In this document: one piece after another, positions 47,245-55,383 of the stretch
Layout of the letters: every line of letters starts with the position of its first letter
Position numbering within the stretch: the stretch's first letter is position 1
Source of the DNA: Ralstonia sp. TCR112
Lineage (GTDB): Bacteria > Pseudomonadota > Gammaproteobacteria > Burkholderiales > Burkholderiaceae
DNA length: 64,000 nucleotides
Assembly: GCF_007997035.1 (NCBI RefSeq)
Contig: NZ_VOSS01000096.1
Coordinates: 1 to 64,000, forward strand
Direction: 5' to 3'
Translations under genes and position numbers: made by a program
The notes under the pieces: generated by a model
What the model was told of the DNA's origin: nothing
What the model saw: only the letters and a program-made list of their open reading frames with translations
The model's database searches: none

Positions 47245-48030
47245 TCAGTCACGATATGAAGCGTCGATTTTATCCAGTTTGCGCAGCAGCGCCGGCCACT
47301 CGATCACGCCTTCGATGGCGCCGCCATCTTCGAGCTGCTCTGCCGCGCGGTCTGCCACTTCCGGCGCGGGCGAGACGACCTCGCCGCCGGCAAGCGCCTG
47401 AATCTGGATCTCGCATGCCTTGATGAGCGTGGCCATCAGCACGTGTGCCTCGGCCACGGTCCGGCCGATGGTGAGTGTGCCGTGATTGCGCAGCAGCATG
47501 GCGAAATGATGGCCGAGCGACGCGGTCAGCCGCGCGCCCTCTTCCGGCGTAAAGGCAAGTCCTTCGTAATCGTGATAGGCGATGCGCCGGTGAAACCGCA
47601 GCGCATGCTGAGACAGCGGCAGCAGCCCGTGCTTCTGCGCGGACACGGCAATGCCCGCCGTGTTATGCAGATGGATCACACACTGCGCGTCGGGCCGCGC
47701 GGCATGCACGGCAGCGTGCAACGCAAAACCCGTCACGTTGACGGACGGACGCGCCGCTGCATCGGGCCAATCGCCGACGAGTTGGCCGCAGCCATTGATC
47801 TTGACCAGGTTGGATGCGGTGATCTCGTCGAACGCGAGGCCGAACGCGTTGATCAGGAAGTGATCGGGCTCGCCCGGCACGGTGGCCGACAGATGGGTGT
47901 AGACAAGGTCGTCCCAACCGTTGAGCGCGGCCAGTCGGTACGCGGCCGCAAGGTCGACCCGCACGGCGCGCTCGGCCTGGCTGATCTCGCCGCCGGGCAC
48001 AACGGCATCGGGGCGCAAGGCAAAAGACAT
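47245..48030 (-). CDS. Class II aldolase/adducin family protein
   Basis: A 261-residue protein of the L-fuculose-phosphate aldolase/adducin fold. Zinc ligands are seen as the histidines in VIHLHNTAG and in LLRNHGTLTIG, together with a downstream His near AEAHVLM. The start is MSFALRPDAVVPGG. Other class II family proteins act as aldolases, epimerases or decarboxylases, so the reaction is uncertain. The first gene of the block with the tautomerase; the MFS gene lies 75 nt upstream. Confidence 0.88.
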   Translation of the reverse strand: MSFALRPDAVVPGGEISQAERAVRVDLAAAYRLAALNGWDDLVYTHLSATVPGEPDHFLINAFGLAFDEITASNLVKINGCGQLVGDWPDAAARPSVNVTGFALHAAVHAARPDAQCVIHLHNTAGIAVSAQKHGLLPLSQHALRFHRRIAYHDYEGLAFTPEEGARLTASLGHHFAMLLRNHGTLTIGRTVAEAHVLMATLIKACEIQIQALAGGEVVSPAPEVADRAAEQLEDGGAIEGVIEWPALLRKLDKIDASYRD

Positions 48031-48105
48031 GAGGCTCCTCCAATGGAGGAGGCATTCTAGAACGGGCGCGTCGACCGCGTGGTGCGCGCCCTCACATGTC
48101 GCGCC

Positions 48106-49320
48106 TTACGCACGCGCGGGCGACGCGCGCCTGACCGCAACGAAGATCACCACGCCCGCCACCAGCGACACCGCCGCCACCGCCAGCGATGCATTGAAGC
48201 CGCCCGTGGCAGCAAACAGCCGGTTCGCCAGCGGCGGCCCCGCGATCTGGCCAATGCCATACGCGGCCGTCATGAGCCCCATCAGACGGGGCGCAGCATG
48301 CGGCCAGAGCCGACGCGCCTCGCGCATGGCGAACAGCGTGATCGCGGTGAACGGCAGGCCGAGCAGCGTGCTGGACAGCGCCAATCCCGCCACCGTGGGC
48401 CACACGATGCTGATCGCCACGGCAACCGCTTGCATTGCGTATGCCGTGGCGAGCAGCGAGCGGTTGTCGCGCGCCAAACTGATCCGGGTCGAAAGGAATG
48501 CGCCGAGGGCGACGCCCACGCCAAACATCGGCCAGAACAGATCCGGCCAGACGGAACCGGCCGGGAGGACCTTGCGCGCTATCACGGGCAGAAATGTGGC
48601 GGTGATGATGTAACCGAAGCCGGCCAGGCCGTAGGCAATCGTGAGCGCGCTGGTAGGCCCATCCAGGCCGGGTGCCGCGCCGGAAGCCGCCGGCGCCGGC
48701 GCAGCATGCGCATGAGCTTCCGGCCGAATGGTCGACCACACCGCCGCAGAGAGCAGCGCTGAGAGCACGCCAAACGCCAGCCATGCCGACGTGGCGTGCC
48801 AACCCAGCGCCACCATGCCGCTGGCAGCCAGCCCCGGAATAGCGATGCCCAAGCCGGGCCCGCAGAAGATGATGCCGCCAAGCGCCGCATGCCCAAGCTC
48901 GGTCAGCCGATGCAGGCACCAGCCCGCCGTAAAGACGAACACGAGCGCGCTGGCCATGCCTGCCGCAAAGCGCAGCACAAGCCACGCAGGCTGCCCTTGC
49001 AGCACGCCCATTCCGGCCGTCAGCAGCACCGTCGCAACCAGGCCGGTGCGGATAAGCCGCGCCGCGTCGCCACGCACCGCCATGCAGGCCAGGGCGCCCA
49101 CGAAATAACCAAGGTAATTGCCGGTGGCCAGCCAGCTGCCCTGCGCCAGCGTCAGGCTGCCGTCGTGCAGCATCATCGGCAGGATCGGCGTGAAGGCGAA
49201 GCGGCCGATGCCCATTGCCACCGACAGCGCGACCATGCCTGCAATTGCCACGCGCCAGGCGGTGGCCCGCTGGGAATGCGCGGCGGACGCGGCGGAGGTG
49301 GACGACAGGATGTGCTCCAT
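48106..49320 (-). CDS. Major facilitator superfamily transporter (YbfB/YjiJ type)
   Basis: From the ATG at 49320 the protein has 404 residues and about twelve hydrophobic helices. The block MGIGRFAFTPILPMMLHDGSL near residues 35-55 is typical of the YbfB/YjiJ family of MFS proteins. The frame is open to 49362 but the Met at 49320 seems the natural start. It is divergent from a LysR gene, with which it shares a 102-nt intergenic region; LysR control is probable. Substrate unknown. Confidence 0.9.
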   Translation of the reverse strand: MEHILSSTSAASAAHSQRATAWRVAIAGMVALSVAMGIGRFAFTPILPMMLHDGSLTLAQGSWLATGNYLGYFVGALACMAVRGDAARLIRTGLVATVLLTAGMGVLQGQPAWLVLRFAAGMASALVFVFTAGWCLHRLTELGHAALGGIIFCGPGLGIAIPGLAASGMVALGWHATSAWLAFGVLSALLSAAVWSTIRPEAHAHAAPAPAASGAAPGLDGPTSALTIAYGLAGFGYIITATFLPVIARKVLPAGSVWPDLFWPMFGVGVALGAFLSTRISLARDNRSLLATAYAMQAVAVAISIVWPTVAGLALSSTLLGLPFTAITLFAMREARRLWPHAAPRLMGLMTAAYGIGQIAGPPLANRLFAATGGFNASLAVAAVSLVAGVVIFVAVRRASPARA

Positions 49321-49422
49321 GGAAAGGCCTGGATGAGGAGATCGGCACTTCATCGTACGCAAGGCCGCTCATCCTGAAAAATGAATTATATTGAACAAAC
49401 CCATTAGCATTTGAGATACATC

Positions 49423-50331
49423 ATGGATCTGTCCTCGCTCGAGATCTTCCGGACGGTCGTGCGCGAAGGCGGTGTCACGCGGGCGGCCCAGCAGCTGAAT
49501 CGCGTGCAGTCGAATGTGACGACCCGCATCCGCCAGCTCGAGGCATCGCTCGGCGTGCAGCTGTTTGTGCGCGAAAGCAAGCGCATGGTGCTGACGCCGG
49601 CCGGGCAGACCTTGTTGACCTACGCCGACGACATCCTCCGCCTGGCCGCCGAAGCGCGCCAGGCCGTGCAGCCGCGCGAGCCACACGGGCGCCTGCGGAT
49701 TGCCTCGATGGAAAGCACGGCGGCCAGCCGCCTGCCGGCCCTGCTCGCCACGCTGCATCAGCGCTGGCCGCGCGTGCAGCTTGAACTGGTGACGATGACC
49801 ACGCGCCAGTCCCTTCAGGCGTTGTCGAACTTTGAAGTCGATTGCGCGTTCGTTGCCGAAACCGCGTGCCTGAACAACACGCGCGCCGCCATGACGACGC
49901 TGCCGGCCTTTGCGGAAGAGCTGATACTGATTGCACACCGCGCCCATCCGCCCATCCGTCGAGCTTCGGATGTGCAGACCACGGGCCTGCTCGCATTCGA
50001 ACCCGGCTGCGCCTATCGGCAACTGATCGAAGACTGGTTTTCAGCAGACAGTGTGGTGCCGTCGCGGGTGCTGGAGCTTGGCTCGTACCACGCCATCATC
50101 GCGTGCGCGGCGGCCGGGATTGGCGTGGCGCTGGTGCCGCGCTCGGTGCTCGAGCTGTATACGAATGCGCCGGAAATCAGCATCCACTCGCTCGGCAAGC
50201 CGGGCCGTGTCGACACGCTGCTTGCCTGGCACCGCGACATGGCTGGCCCCGCCCTGCAGGCGCTGGTGCAACTGCTGAGCGAGCCGCAACCGACGGCAAA
50301 GGCCTCTGCGCGCGAGGCCGTTGCAGCCTGA
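49423..50331 (+). CDS. LysR family transcriptional regulator
   Basis: A 302-residue LysR protein. The N-terminal winged helix-turn-helix (MDLSSLEIFRTVVREGGVTR with AAQQLNRVQSNVTTRIRQLE) is canonical. The effector domain follows (SMESTAASRLPALLATLHQR). The ATG at 49423 is preferred over a TTG at 49411. It is divergent from the MFS gene, so it probably regulates it and itself. The ligand is unknown. The 102-nt gap should hold its operator, but no T-N11-A palindrome is clear. Confidence 0.93.
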   Translation: MDLSSLEIFRTVVREGGVTRAAQQLNRVQSNVTTRIRQLEASLGVQLFVRESKRMVLTPAGQTLLTYADDILRLAAEARQAVQPREPHGRLRIASMESTAASRLPALLATLHQRWPRVQLELVTMTTRQSLQALSNFEVDCAFVAETACLNNTRAAMTTLPAFAEELILIAHRAHPPIRRASDVQTTGLLAFEPGCAYRQLIEDWFSADSVVPSRVLELGSYHAIIACAAAGIGVALVPRSVLELYTNAPEISIHSLGKPGRVDTLLAWHRDMAGPALQALVQLLSEPQPTAKASAREAVAA

Positions 50332-50376
50332 TGGGAAAGCAGAGATCGAGACTGCACCGCCCTCAGCTGACCGATC

Positions 50377-52483
50377 TCACAGGTCAATCTTCATGCCGAG
50401 TTTGAAGAGCCGCGGCGCCCCCATCGACAGACGATTGTTGCCGGCGCCCGCCCAGTAGCGCTTGTCGGTCAGGTTGTCGACGTTGAATTGCAGCGTTGCG
50501 CGCTTGCCCGAAATGCGCGTCACGTAGCGCACGCCGGCGCTAAAGAGCGTCGTGCCGCCCAGCTCTGCCTGGTTGGCGTCGTTCACGGGGCGCGGGCCGA
50601 GATAGTAGGCGCCCGCGTTGAACGAGACGGAAGGCAGCATCGGCAACGTGTATTCGGCAAAAACGCTGGCGGTGCTGCGCGGCGTGTTTTCCGGCGTTTT
50701 TCCGTCGAGGCCGTTGCCAACGCCGCGGAACTTCGCGTCCGTCCAGCCGGCGGAGGCCAGCAGCGACAAGTCCTTGGTGACGCGCCCCTGCGCGGTCAGT
50801 TCGATACCCCGAATCCGCTCGCGGCGTCCTGCACGAAGATGTTTGCGTCGTTGGTGTAGCTCGCCGCCCGGTCGATGTCGTACACAGCGGCGGCGAGTTG
50901 CGTGCCGGCCGGCGTCTCGTAGCGCACGCCTACTTCCTTCTGTTCCGACAGCGCAGGCGGCATGGCCACGTTGGCGTTGGCGGCCGTGTTCGGTGCCCGC
51001 GCGCCGGCTTCCAAGCCCTGCGCGTACGACGCATACGCCGACAGCGCGGCGTGAACTTGTAGATGACGGCACCCAGCGGCGTGGTCTTGCTGGCCTCATA
51101 GCGGTTGGGCGCCTGCTCGCTGGTGTAGCGCGTGTAGCGCAAGCCGGCGATGACTTGCCAGTGCTCCGATAGCGTCACGCGATCGAGCGCGTAGACGCCG
51201 GTATCAACCGCGCGCTGCTCGGCCGTAAAGCCGGTGCCGGTGGTGGGCAGCCAGCCGAGGTCGACGGGGTTGTACAGATTCTGCGTGCCAGAAAAGCGGT
51301 CGGAGTACACCGCCGCCTGACGCATGTCGGAACGCGCAATGCCGAAGGTCAGGTCGTGCGTGATCCAACCCGTCTTCTCGGTACCGGAAACGTCGGCCCG
51401 CACGTGGCTTGTATTCCAGCGACCGCTCTGGCGCTGGCCGGACAGCGTGCCGGCGCCCGTCAGCGCGTTGGTCAGCTTGAATTCGGAAAACGCCCGCGTG
51501 CGCGCCGTCTCCGAGATGCCGCCCTCCACCGTCAGCAGCCACGCATCGGCGAGCGCGTAATCGGCACGCAGCAGCGCGTTGGTGTTGTTGCCATCAAAGT
51601 CGGCCCAGCCCGGCGAAATGCGTTTGCTCGGGTCGGGCATGGCCGGCAAGGTGATGACGCCGTTTTTGGCGGCGGGCAGCGTCACCACCGACTGCTCGGT
51701 GATGACCTTGCGCGAATATTCCACGTCGGCCTTCAGGCTCAGGCGGCTGTTGACCTTCCAGTCGAAGGCCACGGCGGCAAGCTGGCGCGTGCCGTCAATG
51801 CCGCTGGTAGGCGACTGCAACGAGCCGCCCGCGGCGTTGAAGCGAATGCCGTACTGATTGTCTTCACCGAAGCGCCGGCCGACGTCGAGCGTGCCGACAG
51901 CGGTGCCGTTGCTGTCGAACTGCATGCCCAGCGTGGTGACCGACGTGTTGCCCGCCCGCTTGGTCACGAGATTCACCACGCCACCCGGCGTCGTGTAGCC
52001 GTAATACAGCGCCGACACGCCTTTCAGCACCTCCACGCGTTCCTTGTCTTCCAGCGGGATCGCCGTGAGCGCCGGAATCGGCATCGAGCCGTTGAAGCGG
52101 AAATTGGTGCGGTTTTCCAGCGTCACGCCGCGGATGGCGAGGTTGTCGAACGTTTCGCCCGACAGCTGCTGGCGCGTCACGCCGGCCGTATTGCGCAGCG
52201 CGTCGTACAGCGACGTGTCTTGCTGCGCGTCGAGCGCCTCGCGCGTAACTACGTTCACCGTCGCAGGAATGTCGCGCAACGCCATGCCGCGGAACGCCCC
52301 AACCTGCGCCGTGCTGGCCGCAAAGCCCCGCTGGCTGCCTGCCGTGACGGTCGTTTCGTTGAGGTCGACCGTCGCACCAACCGCGGCCGGCTGGCCTGCT
52401 TCGGCATGCGCCAATGTGGAAACGGCAAGAGGAATGGCGGCAAGCGCGCAGGAAAAAGCGCGGGCCGTGAGATGACGGTTCAT
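50377..52483 (-). pseudogene. TonB-dependent siderophore receptor, two frameshifts as read
   Basis: The gene spans 2107 nt; adding two bases gives 2109 nt and 702 residues, a normal receptor. Signal peptide MNRHLTARAFSCALAAIPL ends at LAHA. The plug domain has TVTAGSQRGFAAS, GAFRGMALRDIPATVNVVTRE and the TonB-linked GVVNLVTKRAG. The first frame stays intact to about residue 480 and breaks near 51043. A second break near 50829 follows the stretch AAAVYDIDRAASYT. The end GMGAPRLFKLGMKIDL is a normal barrel closure. The ferric-siderophore class (FhuE/FpvA-like) is supported by the Fur box upstream. Real decay or sequence error cannot be told apart here. Confidence 0.85.
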
Positions 52484-52540
52484 CGCAGGCAACAGGGTCG
52501 ATCAGGATTTGGCGAAACCGGACGCGCAGCAATGCGCTGA

Positions 52541-52579
52541 GAGAAGAGAAAACGCGCCGCAAAACATCACGCGGCGCGT
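52541..52579 (-). terminator. Terminator in the leader of the TonB receptor gene
   Basis: ACGCGCCGC (52552-52560) pairs with GCGGCGCGT (52571-52579) around a 10-nt loop. On the minus strand the stem is followed by TTTTCTCTTCTC. It lies 58 nt upstream of the receptor ATG and downstream of the promoter, so it would stop transcription before the gene unless overridden. Confidence 0.75.
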
Positions 52580-52603
52580 CGATCTGTTGGCTGGCAGGTG
52601 GAA

Positions 52604-52642
52604 ACCCGCTGGCTCGCCCGGCTGGAGCGATGGTCAGCGGGT
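52604..52642 (-). promoter_or_regulatory. Leader hairpin overlapping the end of the upstream ORF
   Basis: ACCCGCTG (52604-52611) and CAGCGGGT (52635-52642) form an 8-bp stem around a 23-nt loop. The stop codon of the 10-codon ORF (52634-52636) overlaps the stem. This arrangement is common in translation-coupled attenuators. Confidence 0.5.
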
Positions 52643-52666
52643 CGGCATTCGCCCGTGGCCTTCCAT
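52634..52666 (-). CDS. Candidate 10-codon leader ORF
   Basis: On the minus strand ATG at 52666 opens a 10-codon frame (M-E-G-H-G-R-M-P-T-R) ending in TGA. It starts about 12 nt after the predicted +1, without a clear Shine-Dalgarno. Its last codons lie in the hairpin stem. No function can be assigned from the sequence alone. Confidence 0.4.
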   Translation of the reverse strand: MEGHGRMPTR

Positions 52667-52670
52667 CAAA

Positions 52671-52688
52671 TGAGAATGATTCGCATTA
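52671..52688 (-). promoter_or_regulatory. Fur-box operator
   Basis: TGAGAATGATTCGCA with flanking TTA matches the 7-1-7 inverted repeat of Fur (TGAGAAT, G, ATTCGCA). It overlaps the -10 and start site of the receptor promoter, the expected place for repression by Fe-Fur. Confidence 0.8.
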
Positions 52689-52714
52689 TATAGATTGAAA
52701 TGTGATGTCAGCAA
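52685..52714 (-). promoter_or_regulatory. Sigma70 promoter of the TonB receptor gene
   Basis: On the minus strand TTGCTG (52714-52709) and a perfect TATAAT (52690-52685) are spaced by 18 nt. Transcription should start near 52678, inside the Fur box. Confidence 0.75.
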
Positions 52715-52717
52715 CTG

Positions 52718-53767
52718 TTAATTCGCCGGCACCCCCTGCTTCCACTGGGGCCAGTGCTGCACGATGTCGTCCAACAACGGCTTGGCCGCATTGACGAGAT
52801 TGTGCGTGGCCGGCACGAAACCGCCCTGCTGCGCGTAGTTGATGAGCCCGTCGGAGGCGGTCTGGCCGTCGTACGGACGGTCGAAGTCGGACCCGGCGCG
52901 CAGCAGTGCCACGCGGCTGAAGTCGACCTTGCCGGCACGGGCGCCGCGCGTCAGCACTTCCAGCGTGGCGTTGTCTTCCTGCGCCGTCGTGCAGTAGGTG
53001 CCCTTGTTGTCGGTCATCGTCTTCACCCAGTCACGTGCGCGCTGTCCGAGGTTGCGGCCGGCCCACCATGTATCGGCGGAAGCCACGTCGCACTGGATGA
53101 CGGCAGGCGGCTGGTTGGCCGGCGCATATGCGTAGTTCTTGCGGAAGGCGATGGCCTCGGGGCTGTCTTCCAGCGTCGCCGATTTCGACAGCGTGTACGC
53201 CTTCTGCAGCAGCGTCTCGTTGAGCTGGAACACCTCCGTGCGATAGTCCATCGGCGGCTTCTCGCCGGGGCCCTTGGTGCCAATGCCGAAGTAGCCGTAC
53301 GGCCAGCCGGCCGGCATCTCGCGCGCATCGATCTCGTGCGAAAGGCCGTAATCGACCGCATACCGCGCCCACGCCGCAGAGCCTACCGTCCCCTGCCCCG
53401 GATCGATGCCCGCAATGCCGGCAATCACAAAATACGTGTGCGAGAGGTCCAGCTTGCTGCGATAGAGCAACGCGGAAATCGTCGACGCGGCATTGGCGTA
53501 GCCCATGCCCGTGGTGACCTGACAGATGCCGTCGTAGTTGCATAGCATGTTCGGCGCATCGGGCGACAGGCCGGAGATATAGACCTTCTCCTTCAGGTCG
53601 TAGCGGTCGATAAAGGGTTGGGCTTCGCCCTGGAACATATTGATGACGATGACCTTCACTCCGTCATACGCGCAGCTGTTCAAGGTCAGCGCTGCGGCAC
53701 CGACGGCGCAGAGCTTCGCGATCGTACGCAAACGCGGCATGGGCATCTTGAGTCGGGAATCGATCAT
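52718..53767 (-). CDS. Purine nucleoside permease family protein, second copy
   Basis: A 349-residue protein of the NUP (purine nucleoside permease, PF06516) family. The ATG at 53767 overlaps the stop of the first copy (ATGA), so translation is coupled. A lipoprotein-like signal ends at LTLNSC, placing the cysteine near residue 33. The family motif blocks are GVKVIVINMFQGEAQPFI, CQVTTGMGYANAASTISAL and YFVIAGIAGIDPGQGTVGSA. NUP proteins in fungi carry purine nucleosides; the bacterial ones are uncharacterised and share a nucleoside-phosphorylase-like fold. An exported location suggests nucleoside binding or salvage. Confidence 0.82.
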   Translation of the reverse strand: MIDSRLKMPMPRLRTIAKLCAVGAAALTLNSCAYDGVKVIVINMFQGEAQPFIDRYDLKEKVYISGLSPDAPNMLCNYDGICQVTTGMGYANAASTISALLYRSKLDLSHTYFVIAGIAGIDPGQGTVGSAAWARYAVDYGLSHEIDAREMPAGWPYGYFGIGTKGPGEKPPMDYRTEVFQLNETLLQKAYTLSKSATLEDSPEAIAFRKNYAYAPANQPPAVIQCDVASADTWWAGRNLGQRARDWVKTMTDNKGTYCTTAQEDNATLEVLTRGARAGKVDFSRVALLRAGSDFDRPYDGQTASDGLINYAQQGGFVPATHNLVNAAKPLLDDIVQHWPQWKQGVPAN

Positions 53768-54879
53768 GGCGAGGGCACTCCGTGTTTCCACACGCTCCAG
53801 CGCGTGACGATCTCGTTGACCAGCGGACCGCCCGCCAGGTACAGGTTGTTGAGCGACGGCACGAACCCGCCCGAGTTGCTGTTGACCAGCGAGTCGTACG
53901 GCGTCTGCCCCGGATACGGCCGATCGAAGTTGGACGCGGTGCGCAGCACGGCCACACGCTGCAGGTCGAGCAAACCCGCCTTCGCACCGCGTGTGAGCGC
54001 CTCGAACGTGGCGTTGTCTTCCTGCTGCGTGGTGCAGTAGGTGCCCTGCCCGTCCGTCAGCAGCTTGACCCACGCAGCTTCACGCTCGCCCAGCTTGGCG
54101 CCGTGCCAGTACGTGTTGCCGGCAGCGGTGTCGCATTGCACGACAGAGGGCGGCTGGTTGGCCGGTGCGCTCGGGTAGTTGGCGCGATAGGCCCGCGCGG
54201 TGGCGTTGTCGTCCAGCACCGCGCCCTTGGACAGGGCCAGCGCCTTCTGCAGCAGCGCCTCGTTCACGCGAAAGACTTCGGTCTTGTAATCCAGCGGCGG
54301 CTTCTGCCCGGGGCCTTGCGTGTTGATGCCGATGAAACCGTTCGGCCAGCTGGCGGGCACCTCGCGCGCGTCGATCTCCCACGCGATGTCGCTGTCGACC
54401 AGGAAGCGCGCCCACGCGGCGCTGCCGAGCGTGCCCTGCGACGGGTCGATCCCCGCAATGCCCGCCACGAGGAAGTACGTGCGCTGCAGATCGAACTTGC
54501 CGCTGTAGATCAGCGCCGACACCGACGACGCGGCATTCGCCTTGCCCATGCCGGTGGTGAGCTGGCAGACGTCGCTGGCGTTGCAATGCACGTTCGGATA
54601 GTCGATGGACAGGCCCGGCACCGGCACGTCCTGCGTGAGGCCGAGCTTGTCGATCCAAGGCTGCGCCTCGGGCGCGAACATGCTGATGATCAGCACCTTG
54701 ACCTTGCGCGCGTGCGACTCCGGCGCAAGTTGCGCACCCGGCTGCGTCGATGCGCCAACGCCTGCCGCCAGCAACGCACCAACCGCGACGGCACGCGCCA
54801 ATCGTTTGCCTTTGCGCCCGAGCAGCCGGTGCGGCGGCTGCGGCGGCGGGGCGTCGACCTTCTCAGATAGGACGCTCAT
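53764..54879 (-). CDS. Purine nucleoside permease family protein, first copy
   Basis: A 371-residue paralogue of the next gene. The N-terminus MSVLSEKVDAPPPQPPHRLL is followed by a signal or anchor stretch near residues 28-45 with no lipobox cysteine. The same blocks occur: VKVLIISMFAPEAQPWID, CQLTTGMGKANAASSVSAL and YFLVAGIAGIDPSQGTLGSA. The two copies share order and motifs along the whole length, a tandem duplication. The overlap with the second copy is 4 nt. The function is inferred only from the family name. Confidence 0.82.
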   Translation of the reverse strand: MSVLSEKVDAPPPQPPHRLLGRKGKRLARAVAVGALLAAGVGASTQPGAQLAPESHARKVKVLIISMFAPEAQPWIDKLGLTQDVPVPGLSIDYPNVHCNASDVCQLTTGMGKANAASSVSALIYSGKFDLQRTYFLVAGIAGIDPSQGTLGSAAWARFLVDSDIAWEIDAREVPASWPNGFIGINTQGPGQKPPLDYKTEVFRVNEALLQKALALSKGAVLDDNATARAYRANYPSAPANQPPSVVQCDTAAGNTYWHGAKLGEREAAWVKLLTDGQGTYCTTQQEDNATFEALTRGAKAGLLDLQRVAVLRTASNFDRPYPGQTPYDSLVNSNSGGFVPSLNNLYLAGGPLVNEIVTRWSVWKHGVPSP

Positions 54880-55314
54880 GGTTCTCCTCGGATTTTGGGG
54901 ATAGGGATGGGATCAACCCGCGCTGTGGGGAACAGCGCGCGCCACCGATGCAAGTTGTCTGCCAGGCGGCACACAATCTCTACGCAATCGGCAACGTGTT
55001 CCGGTATAGGCCATGGCGGCGCCTGTCTCCAGCTGGGCACCGTTCCGGAGCTTGTTCTTACGGCGCAGACAAGCCCCACAGCGGGGCGCGCCTTGCCCTG
55101 AAATTCAGGCTACCGCCCTACGGAAATCCGTTGATGCGTTGCGCAAATGGTTCCGCGTCACGCCGATCGCCGGTGCCTTGCGACCCAGCACCGTCCGCCA
55201 CGACCCGGGGAAGCAGGCCGAGGCCACTACGTTCGGCATCTTTGAGGGCGTGGCGGCGGATAAGCGCCTGCGCATCTTCCCGCTGGAAACCACACCCCCT
55301 CGCTGATCGCCCAA
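54880..55314. other. Intergenic stretch of about 435 bases
   Basis: No convincing gene. A 97-codon plus-strand frame (55013-55306) has no ribosome binding site, and no homology that I recognise, though its last 50 residues have protein-like composition. The promoter of the NUP pair should lie near 54890-55000 on the minus strand. No repeat or mobile element sequence was recognised. Confidence 0.3.
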
Positions 55315-55356
55315 AGCAAAACGGCGCGCGCCCCGTTGCCGGGAACGCGCGCCGTT
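55315..55356 (-). terminator. Intrinsic terminator after alaS
   Basis: AACGGCGCGCG (55320-55330) pairs with CGCGCGCCGTT (55346-55356). On the minus strand it is followed by TTGCTTTGGG. It lies 28 nt past the alaS stop. Confidence 0.78.
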
Positions 55357-55383
55357 CAGCGCATGCGGTGCGAAGGCGTTACA

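Noticed and set aside
52555-52670. Cobalamin riboswitch in the receptor leader
   Set aside because: The hairpins lack the conserved B12-box sequence; the Fur box fits an iron-regulated receptor better.
53782-54870. Long plus-strand frame of 362 codons over the NUP genes
   Set aside because: It is a mirror frame of a strongly supported gene, with no ribosome binding site and a sequence rich in Arg, His and Gln, typical of antisense frames in GC-rich DNA.
55013-55306. A 97-codon plus-strand gene
   Set aside because: No ribosome binding site or recognised family; treated as an intergenic remnant.
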